DNA of 64,000 bases from Agrostemma githago. Its lineage: Eukaryota > Streptophyta > Magnoliopsida > Caryophyllales > Caryophyllaceae. Location: contig OY288243.1 of NCBI GenBank assembly GCA_958450325.1, forward strand, positions 47,570,878 through 47,634,877. Direction: 5' to 3'. The position numbers were made by a program, and so were the translations under genes. Under the pieces are notes generated by a model, which saw nothing but the letters and a program-made list of their open reading frames with translations, was not told the origin of the DNA and did not search any database. Each line of letters opens with the position of its first letter. Within the stretch, counting starts at the first letter, position 1. Positions 57,938 through 64,000 of this stretch are shown one piece after another.

Positions 57938-60900
57938 GGTGGTCCCAAAGAACAGTCGGCCCCCGGCTTATCCCAAAGCCTGCAATCCCGGCTCAACCGG
58001 GGACAACCGCTCGAGTCCAGGCACCACCAGGGTGAAAACCTCTGTCACTCTCAAAGGAAGAGGCCCAGGCAGATCTCCCCGGAAACGGAGGATAAAGCGG
58101 CAAGCAGGCCACCACCAAGGCACCGCTCCCCCAGTACGAGGAAACCGACCCATAAACAATGGGATTCTCACGGTAACCAGTCTGGGGAAAGCAGGTCACG
58201 ATTGGTGGGCAGGCCCACGAAAACCCCGTTGCACCCTGAGGTACAAGAGTACCCCATTCCAAAAATCAAAATGCCCACCATCAAATTTGACGAGACGACA
58301 GACCCTGAAGACCACCTGGCAGCCTTTGAGAGCCACATGGGCATGTATGATGTAGATGATGCCATATGGTGCAAAGTTTTCCCTACCACCCTAGTGGGGC
58401 TCGCGCAGGGATGGTTCAGAGACCTCCGCCAGGGGTCAATCAGGTTCTTCATAGAGTTGGCTGAAATTTTCCTCGAACAGTATGCCGGAAACAAGAGAAG
58501 ACGCCTTACCCGTTTCGATCTCATGACCCTGAAACAGAAAAAGGGTGAGAGTGTGAGAGAGTACATGAGAAGGTTTGATCTATCCTACCAACAGGTCAGG
58601 GAGATCGATGATTCCACTGCCGCCTACGCCCTGACAATCTCCCTACTTCCAGGGGAAATGAAAAATCAGATGATCAGGGCCCAGCCAGAAACCTTGGCCA
58701 TGGCCAGAAAGATTGCTGAAGGGTTCATTCTGCAGGAGGAGTTCCACGGCCTGACGGATACCCCTGCAGGCCAAACAAAGCCTCAAGGGGGACCGCAGGG
58801 TGGAAGGGGCAGAAGTGAGCCAGGCAAGCAAAGGGAAGAGGGAGACACTCCCAAGAATGAGCGCCCAGTCTACCAACCCAGATTCGACAGTTACACCGCT
58901 CTGAACAAATCCAGGGCGGAAATCTTCGAACTGGAGAAAGAAACTGCCAAATGGAACCGCCCAAACAAACCTCGCAGCCCAAAAGGCGACCCCAAGAAAT
59001 TCTGCACTTTCCACGACTGTATAGGCCACAGCACCGAAGAATGCCGTCACCTGAAGGACGAAATTGAGAAATTAATCAGGAACGGATGGTTGGCCAACTA
59101 CGCAGCTAAAAATAAGTCTCAGAAGGAAGTGTCTGAAAAACCCGAAGGGTCAGTGCAAAACCGCATGGTGATCCATGTAATTTCAGGGGGCACCGAAGGC
59201 CAGCTCAGTCGAAGAGGCCAAAAAAGACAAATGCGCGAACTAAGGAACCAGATCTGCTATGCTGAGAAAGCAGGGAGTCCAAGAGGAGTGACGTTAAGCA
59301 TCACCCCTGATGATACAGGGCGCGTGGTATATCCGCACAGTGATCCTTTGGTGCTGTCCCTAGAGATCAGCAACCATATTGTGCGAAGGTGTATGGTGGA
59401 CACAGGCGCATACACAAATCTATTGTACAAGGACGCCTTCGAAAAAATGGGTCTGGAAAAAAGGCACCTGCGGCCTGCTCCCGGATCGCTGTATGGGTTC
59501 AGTGGGGCAGGCGTGCTGCCCATGGGAGTCATCGACTTGCCTGTAACCTTCGGGGAAGGCTCTACAGCCAGGAATGTCAGGGCAACCTTTGTTGTTGTGG
59601 ACGCGAGATCTGCCTACAACGCCCTGATTGGCAGGGCCACTCTGGACGAAATCGAGGCGGCCATCTCCATCAGGGCTCTCACCATCGCGTATGTCACTGA
59701 CTTCGGGCTGGAAGGAAAGGTGCGTGGGGACCAGGAGTCAGCAAGACAATGCTACTCCGTGGCCCTGCAAGAGCACGAGAGAGACAGAAAAGGAAAAAGA
59801 AAAGCCGACAGTTCCCCCTGCAGAGAAGGTGAAGTCCCAGTCGAGCACCCGGCGCCTGACCGCCTGGAGCCAGGGGGCGAAAGTATGCTGGTAGACTTGG
59901 AGCCAGGAAGACAGGTCCTGGTAGGAGCAGGTCTGGAGGAATCCTACCAGGCCGAACTGGTCAAACTACTGAAGGAGAACAAGGACGTATTTGCCTATTC
60001 TGCAGACGAGATGCCTGGCGTTGATCCATCATGCATCGTTCACAAGCTGAACGTAAGCATGGAAGCTCGCCCTGTAAAACAGAAGAAACGAAACATGTCT
60101 GCGGAAAAAGACGCAGCAATCAAGGAAGAAATTGACAAACTCTTGAAAGCAGACTTTATTGAAGTCTGCGACTACCCAGAATGGCTGGCAAATGTTGTCA
60201 TGGTCAAGAAATCGTCAGGCGCATGGAGAATGTGCGTCGACTTTACGAACCTGAACAAGGCCTGCCCGAAAGACTGCTATCCGCTCCCTCGGATCGATCA
60301 ACTGGTAGATGCCACCAGTGGCTACACCATGCTGAGCTTCCTAGACGCCTTTTCAGGGTATCACCAAGTATACTTGTGGCAGCCGGACAGGGTGAAGTGT
60401 GCGTTCATCACTAGTTCGGGCACCTACATGTACAAGATGATGCCCTTCGGGCTCAAAAATGCAGGGGCTACGTACCAGCGGTTGGTTGATAAAGTGTTTG
60501 AGAAACAAAAAGGCAGAAACATCGAGGCTTACGTTGATGACGCCATCGTAAAAAGCAGGGAAGACAGAGAACACCTGACAGACTTGCAGGAAACCTTCAA
60601 TTCCCTGCGTGCCTACAAAATGAAACTCAATCCGAAAAAGTGTACATTTGGAGTCCGCTCCGGCAAATTCCTGGGGTTCTTGGTCAGTTCTCGGGGGATA
60701 GACGCCAACCCTGAAAAAATTCAGGCAGTCCTAGACCTCCCTGAGCCCAAAACTATTAGAGACATCCAGCGCCTGACGGGTCGAATGGCCGCCTTGGCAC
60801 GATTCGTTGCCCGATCAGCAGACAAAGCCACTCCTTTTTTCAAGATATTGAAAGGGAACAAACAGTTCAAGTGGGAGAACGAGCAGAAAGAGGCCTTCGA

Positions 60901-61372
60901 GCAGCTGAAGGACCATCTTAAGAGGCTCCCTACCCTGGCAAGACCAGTAGCAGGAGAAAAACTTTTTCTCTACATTGCAGTAACCAATATAACTGTCAGC
61001 GCGGTCATCCTACGAGAAGAGGCAGGCGCCCAGCAACCTATATACTTTGTAAGTCATGCGCTGGGGGCACCTGAGAAGAATTATCCGATGGTTGAAAAGG
61101 CCGCCTACGCGGTCATAATTGCTGCCAGGAAGCTCAGGCCTTATTTTGACGCGCATCCAGTCGTAGTCCTCACCGACCAACCCCTGGAAAAGGTGTTGGA
61201 AAAATTTGAAAAATCAGGGAGATTGTTGAAATGGGCAATTGAGCTGAGTGGGCTAGGTATATCTTACCAGCCGAGAACAGCCATCAAGGCCCAGGCTTTA
61301 GCAGACTTTTTGGCTGAGTGCTCCCATTCAGGGGAGGAGGAAGCCCCTGCCCAGGAATGGATCGTGTATACT
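57938..61372 (+). CDS. gag-pol: Tat-type gag-protease-RT polyprotein, undamaged frame but truncated at both ends
   Basis: One frame is open from 57938 to the Athila LTR, over 1,100 codons with no stop. The first in-frame ATG is at 58271 (MPTIKFDE); the true start was probably upstream of the truncation at about 57937. In order: gag (58300-58720, HLAAFESHMG to EYMRRFDLSY), zinc knuckle CTFHDCIGHSTEEC (59003-59044, CX2HX4HX4C), protease VDTGAYTNLLY (Asp codon at 59399), RT (about 60180-60700) with MPFGLKNAGATYQR and YVDD (60530-60541), and RNase H (about 60950-61310, to ALADFLAEC). The second RNase H and integrase are beyond the Athila insertion at 61373. The frame looks young compared with Tat A to C. 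Confidence 0.92.
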
Positions 61373-61715
61373 TGATAAGTGTAGTTTGTAGTGCCTATTT
61401 TCATAGTGTTTTGGTCCCATTTTCCTTGTAGAATCGCTCCTTGGGAGCGGTTTAGGGGCTTCTTATGCTTCCTTTAGTTCGTTTCAGGTTCCCGAGACCG
61501 ATTTGGAAGAGTTGGAGCGATTCCGACTCTATACATACACATTTTGGAGCCAACGAGATAAAGGAACGACGACTCGATGCCTTGGAATCGACCCCGAGAC
61601 CTTGGGACCCAATCCCGAGCCTCCGAGACCCGATCCCGAGTCCCGAGAATCGATGAGAAGTCCATGTGAGGCAAGAAGGAACCAAAAAGTTCATATTGGA
61701 GGCCTACAAGACCTA

Positions 61716-61860
61716 TCCCGATCGGGAAGGCCTAAAACCCGATCGGGATAAGGTGCACAGAAGACGTAACTGCTGTGAAGAGTTCCCGATCGGGATCACA
61801 TATTCCCGATCGGGAAAGTGGCAGATTCCCGTTCGGGATTTCCGTTCCCGATCGGGAAAG
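61716..61860. repeat. TCCCGATCGGGA palindrome cluster
   Basis: The 12-base perfect palindrome TCCCGATCGGGA and close variants occur about six times within 150 bp upstream of the TATA box. Confidence 0.85.
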
Positions 61861-61912
61861 TCTCAGTTCATGTTCCGCGTCTTTTCTTTCAATTCCTTCC
61901 CACTTGTAACCC

Positions 61913-61920
61913 TATAAATA
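61913..61920 (+). promoter_or_regulatory. Putative TATA box in Athila LTR
   Basis: TATAAATA lies just downstream of the palindrome cluster. The left LTR copy has the equivalent TTATAAATACC on the minus strand near 6985. Confidence 0.65.
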
Positions 61921-62981
61921 CTTCCCTCTTGTATTGTTTAGGAAACACACATTAGTTCAGCCTCTCTTAAGCCTCTCTACAACATATAAACCCTAGATTT
62001 AGTTCTTCATATTAGTTTGAATCTCTTATTAATCCTTAGTTAATCTTAGTTAATCCTAGTTAATTAGTGCTTGTATTAAGAAGATACTTGAAGACTTCTC
62101 CAAGATTGACAACCTTGGGATTATTTGGGTTTCTCTTTTATGCAAGATTTCATCTTTTCCTTCATCTAGTGTTGGTATAATCCTTCTTTTCTCTTGTTTA
62201 TTGTTATTGAATCAAGTTTGAATCTTTACTTAGTGTTTGTTGTTATTGTTTATATTGTTCTTGATGATGAATGTTTGGATTGTGAAGTTGTTTTATCCTT
62301 TCATTGTTGTAGTTAGTTTGACCATGAGTGAGTAGTTTATTTGTGGGTTAGTAGGGGGATTAAGGGTAGATTATGGGTGATTAGGGTTTGATTAGGGGTA
62401 AAGGATGGTTCTTTATTGCTAGTCACATATTTGGCTCACCATGTGTTTGTTGATATGCTTGTATGAGTTGTAGTGGCCATGCTTCTCATGCTAGTTTTCT
62501 TCTACCCATTGTTTGCTTGAGTGTGGATATGTTGAGCATTGTCATCGACATCGGTTTAAGTTGCTATCGCCCGGACCGAGCCTAGCAATTTGGAGGCATC
62601 TACACCCTTAATCGACCCAAGTCACCCTACTACACTTATGAACCCGACCTAACCCACTCCCTTCCTTCCATATTTGATACATCTTGTTAGTTAGTCATCA
62701 TTTCCTTTAGTTTGTTAGTTGGTTTGTGTTTAGTTATCCTAGCTTAACCTTGTTTAGCCTAGTTGATTGTTAGTCTACTTCCTACTTCTCCTCTCATCAA
62801 ATATTCATCTGGTAGTAGTCCTTTGTGTTTGTTTGGTAGCATAGTCTCGTTTTAGGCCGATTTAGTCTAAACCTTGCAATACCGTCTCCGTGGACACGAC
62901 CCGACTTACCCTAGCTACCCACTAGGTTTTAGCCGGTTCTTTAATTGGTGGCGGGATCCACGACAAATCCCATCATCAATT

Positions 62982-63000
62982 TGGCGCCGTTGCCGGGGAC
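62982..63000 (+). other. Primer-binding site, Asp tRNA type
   Basis: TGGCGCCGTTGCCGGGGAC is complementary to the 3' end of plant tRNA-Asp, the primer typical of Athila elements. Confidence 0.9.
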
Positions 63001-63204
63001 GGTGCATTGTTTAGACTTTGTTTGCTTGTTTCTAGACTTAGTTACCCTCCTTTGTGCCCTTCTATCATCTCTTGTGAATATTCTCTAGTTTTTCTTGCTT
63101 TCTTAGCTTTCTTTTCTCTTTGTCTCTAGTTGGGCTTGTTTATTGTCGTTACCTAGTGCCCATAAAGCACTAGGTATTCTCACGTTTGTTCTAGTGTGTA
63201 GTGT

Positions 63205-64000
63205 ATGCCTAGGCAGGGAGGCGAATCCTTTCTCTTTAATCCAGAGCCGGAAAGGCTCTTTCGAGCTCTTCGCCAACGGACGATTAACCGGGTTAGGATC
63301 TCTCAACCAAGTGCAAGCAATACCCATCAAGAGCAAGCTCAAAGAAGCGATAGTGAAGAAGCATATCGAGAGACGGCCGAAGGGAACTTCACCAATCCCT
63401 TCGGAGATTCTAGTCCTAGTTCCCCATCTACATCTACATCAACTCCGTCTACACCATCTTCTCCCTTACATCCAATAATGCCGAAATTCTCCTCCCACTC
63501 TACATTCACGGAAGACGTCTTGCCGGGACCCAATGCTCTACCGGCCGCTTATGCCGGAAATTTTACGGCCAAGACCCACTTCATCCAACTTGTGGAAAGG
63601 AACCAATTTAGTGGTTTGCCCTCCGAAGACCCGCACCAACATATGGAGACCTTCTCCGATTATTGTGACGCTATCTCTCAACCCGGGGTTACACAAGATC
63701 AAATCCGATGGGTTTTATTTCCATTTTCTCTTATTGGAAAAGCGAAGCAATGGATTAAAGGTCTCGATAGGGCAACCATGGGCATCGACACTTGGAAGAA
63801 ACTTGCATTGGCATTCTACCAAACTTTCTACCCTCCGGAAAAGACTAATTTGCTTAGAGCCTCCATCACCGGTTTCCAACAACGGGATGAGGAGAGCTTA
63901 TATGAAGCTTGGGAGCGGTTCAAGTCTTTGGTTAGATCGTGCCCCCATCATGGACTTTCACAATGGTTCTTGGTCCAACAATTTTGGAACGGTCTTTATG
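63205..64000 (+). CDS. gag: Athila gag, 5' part, open to window end
   Basis: It starts at the ATG at 63205 (MPRQGGESFLFNPEPERLF) and is open for 265 codons to the window edge. An N-terminal Arg-rich and Ser/Thr/Pro-rich segment (to about 63475) is followed by the capsid-like retrotransposon gag domain: FIQLVERNQFSGLPSEDPHQH, then IRWVLFPFSLIGKAKQWI and FYPPEKTNLLRASI. Weaker in-frame start at 63478. A short leader (63001-63204) precedes it with no obvious structure. Athila gag typically continues to a zinc knuckle, here beyond the window. Confidence 0.9.
   Translation, partial: MPRQGGESFLFNPEPERLFRALRQRTINRVRISQPSASNTHQEQAQRSDSEEAYRETAEGNFTNPFGDSSPSSPSTSTSTPSTPSSPLHPIMPKFSSHSTFTEDVLPGPNALPAAYAGNFTAKTHFIQLVERNQFSGLPSEDPHQHMETFSDYCDAISQPGVTQDQIRWVLFPFSLIGKAKQWIKGLDRATMGIDTWKKLALAFYQTFYPPEKTNLLRASITGFQQRDEESLYEAWERFKSLVRSCPHHGLSQWFLVQQFWNGLY

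Larger units (their letters stand above)
61373..62978 (+). repeat. Athila-type 5' LTR
   Basis: It is 1606 bp, starting TGATAAGTGTAG and ending CATCATCA two bases plus T before the primer site. A minus-strand copy is at 6433-7550. Contents are the palindrome cluster (61716-61860), a TATA box (61913), and a T-rich downstream half. Confidence 0.9.
61373..64000 (+). mobile_element. Athila-type Ty3/gypsy element (5' LTR and gag start; rest outside window)
   Basis: The LTR (61373-62978) is followed by an Asp-tRNA primer site, a leader of about 200 bp and an intact gag frame to the end of the window. It is inserted in the pol frame of a Tat-type element right after EWIVYT; the five bases before it are ATACT, the expected duplication. 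With its clean gag it may be an intact copy. Confidence 0.88.

Noticed and set aside
57939..58355. Basic protein overlapping the gag start
   Set aside because: It is in another frame of the gag N-terminal coding region; the continuous frame from 57938 explains the sequence.

Overview
The window is plant nuclear DNA made almost entirely of nested retrotransposons. Signs of this are plant Ty3/gypsy lineages (Tekay-type chromovirus, Athila, Tat/Ogre-type), L1-type LINEs with a plant-style ORF1, Stowaway-like and TAA-type MITEs, a tRNA-derived SINE, and a 5S-bearing Cassandra-like TRIM. I see no free-standing host gene; the only host-like coding sequence is carried inside retrotransposons. A flowering plant with a repeat-rich genome is likely; I cannot name the species.

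Left nest (1-37975), from innermost outwards. A young element with 2.84-kb LTRs and no gag or pol (1-6432) sits in an Athila-type LTR (6433-7550, minus). That LTR sits in the RNase H region of a Tekay-type chromovirus (7551-12982, minus). The Tekay element abuts a Tat-type element 'A' (13039-25112, plus), which is itself inserted in a deleted Tat-type element 'B' (25113-37975, minus). B also carries two large solo LTRs, at 26488-30000 with target duplication GTTTG and at 30457-34453 with target duplication GGTGA. The second solo LTR holds a 213-bp Cassandra-like TRIM (CTCGG duplication).

Middle (37979-56698). Tat element 'C' (plus) begins and ends at inverted LTR-LTR junctions. It has lost most of gag, RT and integrase, and its 3' LTR holds a 1.2-kb MITE. 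A fourth Tat LTR 'D' (49385-56698, minus) holds a SINE and a LINE, with a second LINE inserted in that LINE in the opposite orientation.

Right end (56699-64000). A Stowaway MITE and a 678-bp solo LTR (CTAGC duplication) precede a long uninterrupted Tat-type gag-protease-RT reading frame (57938-61372). This frame is cut by a fresh Athila-type insertion (LTR 61373-62978, Asp-tRNA primer site, intact gag running off the window).

The most interesting content is antisense to the Tat elements. Between pol and the 3' LTR, A and C carry a multi-exon gene on the opposite strand. It encodes a plant-mobile-domain-like protein with, in A, a coiled-coil tail, and its intron positions, including a 13-nt first exon, match between the copies. 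A and B carry a second, two-exon antisense gene with a shared intron. Introns on the antisense strand cannot be spliced from the sense genomic RNA, so they can survive retrotransposition. All copies here are damaged.
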